In this document: piece after piece, positions 1-7,523 of the stretch
How the letters are laid out: each line of letters begins with the position of its first letter
How positions within the stretch are numbered: position 1 is the first letter of the stretch
The notes under the pieces: generated by a model
What the model was told of the DNA's origin: nothing
Seen by the model: the letters and a program-made list of their open reading frames with translations, nothing else
Database searches by the model: none
Translations under genes and position numbers: made by a program
From: Streptomyces griseus subsp. griseus
GTDB taxonomy: Bacteria; Actinomycetota; Actinomycetes; Streptomycetales; Streptomycetaceae
Reading direction: 5' to 3'
NCBI RefSeq assembly: GCF_000720255.1
Contig: NZ_JOJE01000017.1
Span: forward strand, 1 to 64,000
DNA: 64,000 nucleotides

Positions 1-68
1 ACTTCAAGAGCCCCATCGACTACGAACACGACTACTGGGCCAGCTTCACCGAGGAACTGGCTGTATAG
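1..68 (+). CDS. C-terminal tail of a transposase, IS3 OrfB-like (partial)
   Basis: Only 21 residues and the TAG stop are visible. They contain FKSPIDYEHDYW, which resembles the extreme C-terminus of IS3-family OrfB integrases, where a (K/R)SP(I/A)(D/E)(Y/F)E motif follows the last catalytic region. The DDE catalytic residues lie outside the window. The call rests on this short motif and on the terminus-like sequence just downstream, so another integrase-fold family is possible. Confidence 0.4.
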   Translation, partial: FKSPIDYEHDYWASFTEELAV

Positions 69-98
69 GAAGGTCTCCACAGTTCGAGGGGATTGACA
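1..98 (+). mobile_element. Right end of an IS3-family-like insertion sequence (partial)
   Basis: The left edge holds the last codons of a transposase-like frame, and about 30 bases later there is a sequence that reads on the other strand as TGTCAATCCCCTCGAACTG. A TG...CA terminus shortly after the transposase stop is typical of IS3-family elements. I place the element boundary near base 98. Only this end is in the window, so the left terminal repeat and target duplication cannot be checked. Confidence 0.45.
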
Positions 99-695
99 GT
101 ACGGCTGGAGTCGTCCGTGCGTGGACTGTGCGGGGGTGTGCTCGTGCAACTGCCTCGGTATGCCGGGCAACTCACCTGTCTGGCAAGCGAGTTGATCCTG
201 GCGCAAATCGAACGCGTCGAGTATCCGCTCCAGTGTGGGCAGGCCGCCTTCGGCACGGTGCGGAACGGGTGAGTCGGCGGTGCGGGAGCGGAGCCGGAGC
301 AGGCGGCGCGACATCTCGCCGGAGCCGTCCGCGATGCGGGCGGACAGATCGCCGTTCGTGTCGCCCACGCCCAGCGTGCGGCGGATCCAGCGCCGGTCGT
401 CCAGCGATGTCGCGGCCGCGTAGCCGTACGGCTCGGCGTGCGTGACGGCGTCCTGAAGGCACTCGGCCCACAACGGGCAGGAGGCGCACAGGTCCCGCGC
501 GGTGCGCAGCAGAACGAGGTGCTGGCGGCGCTGCTCGGGTGAGGTGCCCGGGATGTCGGTCGGCGTCTCCAGCAGCGGGTGCTGAAAGACGTCCGGGCGG
601 CGCTGGCAGGGCAGAGCGGCTTCGGGTATGTGTGCCCCCCGTACCGACCCGCGCGCAGGGCGCGCGGGCAGCGCCGTATGGCTGGCCATACGCAT
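1..695 (-). CDS. WhiB-like iron-sulfur regulator, 3' end reading into an insertion sequence
   Basis: This frame has no stop from its ATG at 695 to the window edge. The protein has a first cysteine in LPCQRRPDVF, then CASCPLWAEC (CxxC plus a third Cys) and a EPYGYAAAT segment in place of the usual G-V/I-W-G-G turn. That arrangement of four cysteines marks the Wbl family, actinobacterial proteins that bind a [4Fe-4S] cluster and regulate transcription, often with a sigma factor. The start is supported by a GGGGGA stretch upstream. After about residue 199 the frame runs antisense through the IS3-type end, so the native C-terminus may be replaced or lost. It lies beside the secretion-like cluster and could regulate it, but that is inference. 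Confidence 0.6.
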   Translation of the reverse strand, partial: MRMASHTALPARPARGSVRGAHIPEAALPCQRRPDVFQHPLLETPTDIPGTSPEQRRQHLVLLRTARDLCASCPLWAECLQDAVTHAEPYGYAAATSLDDRRWIRRTLGVGDTNGDLSARIADGSGEMSRRLLRLRSRTADSPVPHRAEGGLPTLERILDAFDLRQDQLACQTGELPGIPRQLHEHTPAQSTHGRLQPYCQSPRTVETFLYSQFLGEAGPVVVFVVDGALE

Positions 696-822
696 GTGTG
701 TCGTCCCCCGTGGTGATCCGTGATCGGTGGGGACTCTAAAACGATCCGTCAACCCCGTGCAACGCATCTGCAAAGCATGTGCCGATCTGGCACAGTGGCG
801 AGACCAAACGTTCACACGGGCC

Positions 823-1515
823 TCAACTGTCCACCGCATCACTTGCCTTGCGCGGACGAAGGCGGCCAAACGCCCGGCGCGTACGGGCTGTCACCACCTT
901 GGCGCTCTTTCCGCGCACTGCCAGCACCCCGATCACACCCACGAATCCGATCGGTACGCCGGCCTCCGGCAGGAACATACCGATGCCGGACGCGATGACG
1001 AGGATCACATCCGCGAGGAGCACGGTGACTCCCCGCCGACCCGGGTGCTCCTTCACCATCCAGGCGCCCAGCAGGGCCATACCGGCGAGCGCCCAGTAGC
1101 CGAGGGCGGCCTGGCCGGTCATGGCAGCGTTCGTGGTTTCGCTCATCCGGGCCGAGTCGCCGACTGCGGAGAAGTATCCGGTGAAGGCGATGGTGAGGAT
1201 GCTCAGCCCGATCGCCAGCAGCAGTTGGGTGCGGCGGCGGAGGAGCCAGAGGACGGCGCCGAGGAGCAGCACGGCGCAGACCGCGACGAAGCTGGAGCCG
1301 CTCTGGGAAGCGAGGGTGACCACGGTGTAGAGCGCTGCCACGCCGAAGACGATGCGGGGGAGGAGGCGGACGGCCCAGGCGTCGCTCGTGTCCTGGCGGA
1401 GGAAGCGGCGGAGGAGGGGGAGTGGCGGGCCGCCGGAGGTGGGTGATTTCGGCCGGCGGGTGGGGCGGGACTGAGGGCGGGGGGTGCGCGCGGTGCGGTT
1501 CACGGGCGGGGTCAC
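823..1515 (-). CDS. Multi-pass membrane protein of unknown function
   Basis: A 230-residue protein starting at a GTG that overlaps the stop of the preceding gene (GTGTGA), so the two are translationally coupled. The N-terminus is rich in Arg, Pro and Thr. It is followed by five or six hydrophobic segments, including SSFVAVCAVLLLGAVLWLL, LLLAIGLSILTIAFTGYF and ALAGMALLGAWMV, with a basic C-terminal tail. I do not recognise a family. It is the last gene of the leftward secretion-like operon, so it may be an accessory membrane subunit of that machine. Confidence 0.7.
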   Translation of the reverse strand: MTPPVNRTARTPRPQSRPTRRPKSPTSGGPPLPLLRRFLRQDTSDAWAVRLLPRIVFGVAALYTVVTLASQSGSSFVAVCAVLLLGAVLWLLRRRTQLLLAIGLSILTIAFTGYFSAVGDSARMSETTNAAMTGQAALGYWALAGMALLGAWMVKEHPGRRGVTVLLADVILVIASGIGMFLPEAGVPIGFVGVIGVLAVRGKSAKVVTARTRRAFGRLRPRKASDAVDS

Positions 1516-2771
1516 ACTCCCAACCCTGTGTCACGTGACTGCTCGGGGGCCGGAGGGGCCTGCGGGGGAGTCGCCGGGGTGGCGCTCTTGTCCTGGGTGG
1601 CGACCGACACCGCCTGCGGGGTGACCCCGGGCAGGAAGTCGTGGGTCGGGGCGACCGCGGCGACGGTCTTCGCCGGGAGCGGCTGGGGCACGACGGGCCC
1701 CACCTTGGCGTTCACGGTGACGCCGGGGAGGTATTGGCCATGGGTGCTGACAGCCGGAGCGGGAGTCGGCGTCTGTGCTGCCGGGGACTCCTGTGACCGG
1801 CCGCGGAGGGAGGCGGCCCACTGCTGGTCCTCGACGCTGGGCAGCGTCACCTCGTGGTCCGGGCGCAGGGTCTTGATCTCTTCGATGAGACTCTCCGCCT
1901 CCGCGGCACGGGCGGGGCCGTCCATGACGGCCACGCGGGCGCAGACCTCCAGGACCGCGGCGCGTTGGGCCTCGGGGGTGGGGAGCGCCTTCAGTTGCTC
2001 CAGGTCGAGGTGGCCCGCCTTGGTCAGCGGCGTGTACTTGGTGTCGTTCTCGTCGTACGAGAAGGTGTGGACCTGCGCGCGGACCGCCTGGGAGGCCAGC
2101 AACTCCTGTGTCTCCGGGGCGAGATCCGCGTACTTCTGCGCCGGCGCCGGGTACATGAACTGGATGATGTCGAGCTTGCCGTCCTGACGGAGCTGCCGGG
2201 ACTCCGTCTGGTAGGCGACGGTTCCCGGGTTGAGCTCGGCCATGAAGAAGAGGGCTTCGTTCTCCGTCTTCGCGGCGTACTTCTCGGAGAGGGTGCCCCA
2301 GGCTTCGTAGGCGAGGGCCAGACCCGCCTTCTCGTCCAGCTCCAGTGCGTCTTGCAACTCCGTGTCCCAGAGGTGGAGTTCGCCCAACGCCTTTCCACCG
2401 GGAGTGCCCTCCAGGTAGCGCAGGGTGTTCGGCGTGATCGAGTTCTGTGCCTCGGTGTACGCAGCCGCCATGTGCATGCTGTACAGCGCTTCTCCGGGCT
2501 CCATGTTGATCTGCGGGTGGTCCTCCAATCGGTAGGACCAGAAGGTCGACCTGGTGTCGGGCGTAGGCAGATCCACGTCCTGATCGGCGGCGAACTCCCT
2601 GAGACGTTTGTGGAGCTGCTCTCTGTATTCCTTGTCCGGGAGGTGTGCGATGCCCTTACGCAGCCGACTCGCGATCCGCAGGGCTTCGGCCTCGGTCAGT
2701 GAGGCCTCACCGACCTGCTGTCGCTCACGGGCGTCGTCGAGGACACGGTCCGGGAGGTGTACCTGGATCAC
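1512..2771 (-). CDS. Hypothetical protein with Pro/Ala-rich repeated tail
   Basis: About 419 residues if translation starts at the GTG at 2771, which overlaps the upstream stop as GTGA; an ATG seven codons further upstream is possible but would overlap the previous gene by 25 bases. The first 300 residues are charged and mostly helical in character, without membrane segments. The tail is low complexity and carries two related units, GQYLPGVTVNAK and HDFLPGVTPQAV, followed by Pro/Ala/Gln-rich sequence. No family was recognised. Its position between coupled genes of the leftward operon suggests a cytoplasmic accessory factor of the secretion-like cluster. Confidence 0.65.
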   Translation of the reverse strand: MIQVHLPDRVLDDARERQQVGEASLTEAEALRIASRLRKGIAHLPDKEYREQLHKRLREFAADQDVDLPTPDTRSTFWSYRLEDHPQINMEPGEALYSMHMAAAYTEAQNSITPNTLRYLEGTPGGKALGELHLWDTELQDALELDEKAGLALAYEAWGTLSEKYAAKTENEALFFMAELNPGTVAYQTESRQLRQDGKLDIIQFMYPAPAQKYADLAPETQELLASQAVRAQVHTFSYDENDTKYTPLTKAGHLDLEQLKALPTPEAQRAAVLEVCARVAVMDGPARAAEAESLIEEIKTLRPDHEVTLPSVEDQQWAASLRGRSQESPAAQTPTPAPAVSTHGQYLPGVTVNAKVGPVVPQPLPAKTVAAVAPTHDFLPGVTPQAVSVATQDKSATPATPPQAPPAPEQSRDTGLGV

Positions 2772-3376
2772 TCGGCCTCCGGCGGATAGCAAGTTACCTT
2801 GATCATCGGGCGTCGGAGCTCACCCGGCTCCGGGGCGGGTCCCAGACCGACGGTGAGTACGGTGATGTGTCCCTCAGGGCCGTCCTCGCGCCAGACCGCC
2901 ATGCGATAGGGGCTCATGTTCTCCAGGCGGAGGTCGCGAGGCATCAGCCAGTGCCGGTCGTGGGGCGGTTCAGGAAAGGCAGGGTCGTCCCAGGCGCCGG
3001 CGTAGGCGGGTTCACCGACCACGGCCCGCGCAGCCGCCACATACGCGGCCCATGTCTCAGCCGCCTGCTCGAGGACCTCGTCGTTCTCGTGGGCGTCGTC
3101 CGCCGCCATTTGCCAGCTCGTCCAGCTGAGCTGCTTGATCGGGGCCCATCCACCGGAGCGGACAGGGAAGAGCGTGATGCTCTGGCCCGTGACCGTGGAC
3201 ACGGTCAGAACCCGCTCCGCCGAAGTCGGCCTCCAGCCGAACAGCGCGCACCAGTCGTCCAGCGCCTGGCCGGGGTTGGGCGGGCCCGCCCAGACCGCGG
3301 GCCAGTCCACGTGCTCGAGTGCCTTGAGCTCCTCGGCCAGCTGCTCGGGGCTGCGCCCGATCCTCAGGGTCGTCAT
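2768..3376 (-). CDS. Hypothetical protein, member of a tandem paralogous pair
   Basis: A 202-residue protein starting at ATG 3376 with an AGGAAGGTGA ribosome-binding site. It shares a clear pattern with the next upstream gene (3414-4043): RxPxQLxxEL near the N-terminus, then VDWPxVWAG, a WC(A)xFGWRP block and a PxPAxARIxL-like C-terminal region. No signal peptide or membrane segment is evident. I do not recognise the family; the WPxVWAG and FGWRP motifs are the best handles. It is coupled by GTGA overlap to the downstream gene. Confidence 0.65.
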   Translation of the reverse strand: MTTLRIGRSPEQLAEELKALEHVDWPAVWAGPPNPGQALDDWCALFGWRPTSAERVLTVSTVTGQSITLFPVRSGGWAPIKQLSWTSWQMAADDAHENDEVLEQAAETWAAYVAAARAVVGEPAYAGAWDDPAFPEPPHDRHWLMPRDLRLENMSPYRMAVWREDGPEGHITVLTVGLGPAPEPGELRRPMIKVTCYPPEAE

Positions 3377-3413
3377 GGCTTGTCACCTTCCTCGCGTTCC
3401 GCACGGCTCCGGT

Positions 3414-4043
3414 TCATCCGTGCCGCGCCTGCCGTCGGGCCTCCGCGTGGGCGGGGTCGTGGCAGGCGAGTTCGATCCTTGCATTGGCCGGCACCGGACC
3501 ACGTCGTGCCGTCGCGCCCAGCGTCATCCGTAGCTCGAGGACCGGCGCCTGCGGCACCTGGAACCGCCACACCGCGACGCGGTACGGATCCTGGTACGCC
3601 TCACGCCATCGGGCGTCCGGCCACGCCCCGAGGCCCGGCAGTTCAGGGAAGCCGGGCGTGTCCCAGGCGCCGTTCCAGCTCGGGGTTCCCAGCAAGCCGC
3701 GCAGGGCGGTCAGGCCGGCGGTCCAGCGGGCCTGTGCACGTTCCGTGACGAGGGCGTTCTCGTGCAGGTCCCGGGCCCGGGCCGACCACACCGTGTGGGC
3801 GACCCGGGTCACCGGACGGCCGGGGGCCTCCGAGACGAGGTGCAGGCGGCCGCCGACGGCCGTACGGACCCGCAGTCCGCCCTCGAACCACAGCGGCCGC
3901 CAGCCGAAGCCCGCGCACCAGTGCGTGCGTTTGCCCGCGTCCTCCGGGACCCCCGCCCACACCGTGGGCCAGTCCACCCCGATGAGCCGCTCCAGTTCCG
4001 CGACCAGCTGGTCGGGGGTGCGGTCGGCGGTCACGGCGGGCAT
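3414..4043 (-). CDS. Hypothetical protein, paralogue of the adjacent 2768-3376 gene
   Basis: A 209-residue protein with ATG at 4043 and a GAGGAG ribosome-binding site. It aligns by eye with its downstream neighbour over the whole length: DRTPDQLVAELERL, VDWPTVWAG, THWCAGFGWRPLWFEG and ARWTAGLTALRGLLG. The pair probably arose by tandem duplication and has since diverged. Function is unknown. Both copies sit between the VirB6-like gene and the Pro/Ala-rich gene in the same leftward operon. Confidence 0.65.
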   Translation of the reverse strand: MPAVTADRTPDQLVAELERLIGVDWPTVWAGVPEDAGKRTHWCAGFGWRPLWFEGGLRVRTAVGGRLHLVSEAPGRPVTRVAHTVWSARARDLHENALVTERAQARWTAGLTALRGLLGTPSWNGAWDTPGFPELPGLGAWPDARWREAYQDPYRVAVWRFQVPQAPVLELRMTLGATARRGPVPANARIELACHDPAHAEARRQARHG

Positions 4044-4091
4044 GGGAGGGCTCCTCGGGGTTCTCGGGGCGGAAGCGGCTGGGCACGGGCG

Positions 4092-6269
4092 CTAGACGCG
4101 GCCGCTGGGGCCACGGGGGTCGCGTGGTGTCCGGGGCGGGGCCTGGGACGCCGGCGGCTCAGGGGTCCGGGGGCGGGGGGCCTGCGGTTGCGGCGCGGGG
4201 GCTGGAACCGGTGCCGGTGCCGGTGCCGGTGCTGGGCGGGGCTCAGCCGTGGGCGTGGGCGTGGTCGTTGGCTGTGGAGCCTGCTTCCCGCTGGAACTGC
4301 TGACACGGCGGCCTCGGCTGCGGGGCGGTGCCGGGGTCTCCGCCTCCTTGCCCTCCTGCTCGGGGAACTCCCTTTCGTAGTTCTTCCGGGTCATCTGGGC
4401 AGACTGATAGGCCGTTTGTCGCTGCTCGCGCTTGGACTGGCCGATCCAGCCCTTCTCCTGCATCTTGCCTCGGTACTTGCCGTTGAAGATGACCTTGTCC
4501 GCCGCCCGGGCGCCGCCGCCCACCACGCGGCCCGCTCCCTTGGCGGTGGTGCCCGCGATGCGGCCGCTGGTGCGAGCGGTGGACGCGGCGAGACCAGGTG
4601 CCATGGCGGTGGCCTTGTTGGCCATGTCTCCCACCCCGAGGGCGTCGTCCGCACCAGCGACCTGCGGGCTGAACTTCCCGGACAGCAGGTTCTTCAGCAG
4701 CATGATCACGGCGACCGTGACCAGCAGGAGCATCAGCAACTGCATGCCCAAGGGGATCTGCAGGGGCAGGATCAGCTGGTAGAAGAGCAGCAGGATCGTG
4801 AGGATCACACCGAATCCGGCGCGCAGGACGAAGCTGTGCACAAAGGTCTGCCACCAGCCCCTGAGCAGTTTCTGCTGGGTCGGGTGGATCGAGATGATCG
4901 CCACCAGGGGCAGGAGGATCACCATGATGAGGGTGACCGCGTGCCACAGCAGTGTCAGGGCACTGAGCACGATCACCATCAGGCCGACGATCAGGGACGC
5001 GACCAGTGCGTAGACGCCGATGCTGATGCGGTTGGCGGGCTTGTGGCCGGCCCACTGCTCGTAGACGCGGGCGCTCTCGTTCTTGGCGATGTAGTTGCGC
5101 AGTTCCCCGTACCGGTTCTCCTTGTACTTGATGACGTTTCTTTCTTCTTCCACTTCCTCCTTCGACCAGTCCTTGTAGTAGTCGAAGTTCGTCACTGACT
5201 GGACGACCACCTGCTTGACCCGAAGGTCGGTGCAGCGCTTGCCCGTTCCGAAATCGCAGTCGTCAGTGCCCTTGTACTCCATCCGGTTCTTGCCCGGATC
5301 GCCGAACTGGCCAATGGCCCACGGGCGGAACGCAAGGGTGTCGTACATGGCGCAGCTGGATATCCGCATGCCGCGCTGCGGTGCGTTGTCGGGCAGGTCG
5401 CAGGGTGGGTTGACCCCGTTCACCGCGCTGTCCAGCACGGCTTCGGTCAGCGCGGCATTCCCCTGGGCGATCCCCGAGTCGGCCGTCTCGACCACCGCCA
5501 CGTAGTTCCCGTTGACCAGGAACGCCGATACCGCGATCACCACGAAGGCGGCCCAGCCGACACCCGACCAGACCTCGCGCATGTCTCCCTTGCGCCATTT
5601 CCCGAACACCCAGAGACCGGTGAGCAGGATCATGGTGGGCACGGCGAGCTTGAAGACACCGTTGTTCAGGCGGTCGACGACGCTGTCGTCACCCGAGACC
5701 GTGCCGTCGTAGAGGGCGGCCAGCGGGCTGGGGTTGGAGGAGATCTCCTTGATGCTGATCGCCGCACGGCTCATGATCTTGCTCATGTCGAGGATGGCCT
5801 GGGCGATGCTGTTGTAGATCTCGTTCTGGAGGCTGCAGTCGTCGCCGTCGGCTGATTCCCCGCGGTCCCCCTCCTTGGCCTGGTTCTGGCTCTGCTGGGT
5901 CGAGGCCCAGTTGAGACCCCGCATGGCGTCAAGTTCGTACAGCGTGTAGCCCGAAGGGGCGCCCGGCATTCTGACAGCACCCGACACGAGTTCGCGTTTG
6001 CCGTCCCACTGTTTCACCGCGGGAAAGATGTTCTCCGCGGCGGGGCCCGGCATGTCGGCCATCTGGTTGATGCTGTCGGAGGTCCAGTCACAGGTGTCGA
6101 AGAGGGCTTTCGCCGGCTGTGGAGCGGAGAACGACAGCGCGATCACTCCGAGCACCAGGAACAGCATGGCCCGTGCGGCGACACCGGTGCGTATCAGTGT
6201 CTCGCGCAGGGAGCGCCTTGTCCGGGGCCGTGCCGGACGGCCGGAGCGCGGCCGGATACGGGTCAGCAT
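4092..6269 (-). CDS. VirB6/TrbL-like polytopic channel protein
   Basis: About 725 residues from the ATG at 6269, chosen because it has a GAAGGG ribosome-binding site and avoids overlap with the upstream lipoprotein; an ATG at 6320 is the alternative. The N-terminus has a hydrophobic segment ending in SAPQPAKALF that looks like a signal sequence, then an extracellular-type region with several Cys, and at least five strongly hydrophobic stretches (for example ALVASLIVGLMVIVLSALTL). The C-terminal 200 residues are hydrophilic and end in a Pro-Ala repeat tract. Size and topology resemble TrbL/VirB6 proteins that form the inner-membrane channel of type IV secretion systems. No diagnostic motif was seen; context with VirB4-like and VirB8-like genes is the main support. 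Confidence 0.65.
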   Translation of the reverse strand: MLTRIRPRSGRPARPRTRRSLRETLIRTGVAARAMLFLVLGVIALSFSAPQPAKALFDTCDWTSDSINQMADMPGPAAENIFPAVKQWDGKRELVSGAVRMPGAPSGYTLYELDAMRGLNWASTQQSQNQAKEGDRGESADGDDCSLQNEIYNSIAQAILDMSKIMSRAAISIKEISSNPSPLAALYDGTVSGDDSVVDRLNNGVFKLAVPTMILLTGLWVFGKWRKGDMREVWSGVGWAAFVVIAVSAFLVNGNYVAVVETADSGIAQGNAALTEAVLDSAVNGVNPPCDLPDNAPQRGMRISSCAMYDTLAFRPWAIGQFGDPGKNRMEYKGTDDCDFGTGKRCTDLRVKQVVVQSVTNFDYYKDWSKEEVEEERNVIKYKENRYGELRNYIAKNESARVYEQWAGHKPANRISIGVYALVASLIVGLMVIVLSALTLLWHAVTLIMVILLPLVAIISIHPTQQKLLRGWWQTFVHSFVLRAGFGVILTILLLFYQLILPLQIPLGMQLLMLLLVTVAVIMLLKNLLSGKFSPQVAGADDALGVGDMANKATAMAPGLAASTARTSGRIAGTTAKGAGRVVGGGARAADKVIFNGKYRGKMQEKGWIGQSKREQRQTAYQSAQMTRKNYEREFPEQEGKEAETPAPPRSRGRRVSSSSGKQAPQPTTTPTPTAEPRPAPAPAPAPVPAPAPQPQAPRPRTPEPPASQAPPRTPRDPRGPSGRV

Positions 6270-6289
6270 GAGAAGCCCTTCGGGACCGG

Positions 6290-6901
6290 TCAGCGGTTGT
6301 AGTAGTCGGTCAGAACGCATCCGTCGACCTGCGCGGGCTCCTGCTTGAAACCGCTGGGGATCGCGTGCTCGGAATCGCAGTACAGGGTCACGAGGCCGGA
6401 TGCCTTGAGTTCCTGGATGGTCTGGGCGTCGCCCGGATCCACCGCGAAATCCTTGCCGATCAGGATTTGCCTGTAGTTCTTCTCCTTCATGGAGGTCTGG
6501 AACTTCTTCATGTCCGACACCACGAGCAGCGTGTTGGTGTCGTGGTACTTGTCCCTGCAGGCGGCCCGTTCCTTGATCCCCCAGCTGGGGTCCTTGGGCA
6601 TGCTCTCGTCGCCCCAGGCGGGATCCCTGTCCGCCAGGCTGCTGTCGTCGTACTCGGCGCCCGTCGTGAGATCCAGGCAGGACGCGTACTCGTTGAGGAA
6701 GTACGCGATGGACGCCATGTCCGAGGCCTCGGGAAGGCCCGGGCTCGCCGCCTGGCTGCTGCCCCCCTTGTCGGTCCCGGTCCCGGTCCTGCCGTCGCCG
6801 TCGCTGTTGCCGTCGGCGCTGTCGTCACCGCCGCCGCACGCCGTCATCGACGCCGACATGAGGAGGAGGGCGCCGATGGTGACCGCTCGCCTGATTCGCA
6901 T
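6290..6901 (-). CDS. Secreted lipoprotein, paralogue of 6913-7491
   Basis: 203 residues from ATG 6901 (ribosome-binding site AAGGCGAG). The leader MRIRRAVTIGALLLM ends in a lipobox-like SMTAC with Cys22, followed by a Gly/Ser/Asp-rich linker. The mature domain contains LPEASDMASIAYFLNEY, then C-x-D-L-T, WxIKERxxCxD, SDMKKFQT and a C-terminal CVLTDYYNR. Three cysteines after the lipobox are conserved with its neighbour. A membrane-anchored extracytoplasmic role is expected. In position it could serve a VirB7-like stabilising role, which is inference only. Confidence 0.7.
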   Translation of the reverse strand: MRIRRAVTIGALLLMSASMTACGGGDDSADGNSDGDGRTGTGTDKGGSSQAASPGLPEASDMASIAYFLNEYASCLDLTTGAEYDDSSLADRDPAWGDESMPKDPSWGIKERAACRDKYHDTNTLLVVSDMKKFQTSMKEKNYRQILIGKDFAVDPGDAQTIQELKASGLVTLYCDSEHAIPSGFKQEPAQVDGCVLTDYYNR

Positions 6902-6912
6902 GGTTTCTCGCC

Positions 6913-7491
6913 TTACTCGGGGACGTAGTTGGTCAGTACGCAGCCGTCCGCGAGGCCCGGCTCCTTCTCGTATCCGCTCGGCGCCGAGAAGTCCGCGTCG
7001 CAGGTCAAGAACCGCAGACCGGACTGCTGCAGGCTTCGCACCGCTTCGTCGCCGACCGGGACGACCGCGAAGTCCGCGCCGACCAGGAACTCGTCGCCGT
7101 TCGTCTTGGCGGCGGTCTGGAACTTCTTCATGTCCGTGACGGTGAGCAGCGCGATCGGGTGGCCGGACCGGTCCGTGCAGACGCCCCGCTCCTTGATGGC
7201 CCAGGACGCGTCCGCGGCCTCTTGCGCGCCCCAGGCGCTGTCCTGACCATGGTCGGCGTCGTAGTCGTCGCCCGTCGCGAGGTCCTGGCACGAGGTGTAC
7301 TCATTCAGGTAGCTCGCGATGGACGCCATGTCCGACGCCTTGGGGAGGCCGCCCACTCCGGCCTGCCCGGTGTCGCCGGCCGAGGCCACGGCACCGCCGG
7401 CCCCCGCGTTGCCGTCATCGCTCCCACACGCGCCCACCGCCGACAACGCGACGAGGGCGGCGCCGATCGCGAGCGCTCGTTTGATTCGCAT
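6913..7491 (-). CDS. Secreted lipoprotein, paralogue of 6290-6901
   Basis: 192 residues from ATG 7491; a start further upstream would overlap the ATPase gene. Leader MRIKRALAIGAALVAL with Cys22 in AVGAC is a lipoprotein signal. The body matches the next gene in register: LPKASDMASIASYLNEY, CQDLATGDDY, WAIKERGVC, TVTDMKKFQT, FAVVP and CVLTNYVPE. The repeated gene pair, the conserved Cys spacing and the location between the VirB4-like and VirB6-like genes suggest both lipoproteins are structural parts of the envelope complex. I know of no named family for them. Confidence 0.7.
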   Translation of the reverse strand: MRIKRALAIGAALVALSAVGACGSDDGNAGAGGAVASAGDTGQAGVGGLPKASDMASIASYLNEYTSCQDLATGDDYDADHGQDSAWGAQEAADASWAIKERGVCTDRSGHPIALLTVTDMKKFQTAAKTNGDEFLVGADFAVVPVGDEAVRSLQQSGLRFLTCDADFSAPSGYEKEPGLADGCVLTNYVPE

Positions 7492-7523
7492 GAAGTCCGT
7501 CCTTGTGCTGATGGGGGGTGGCG

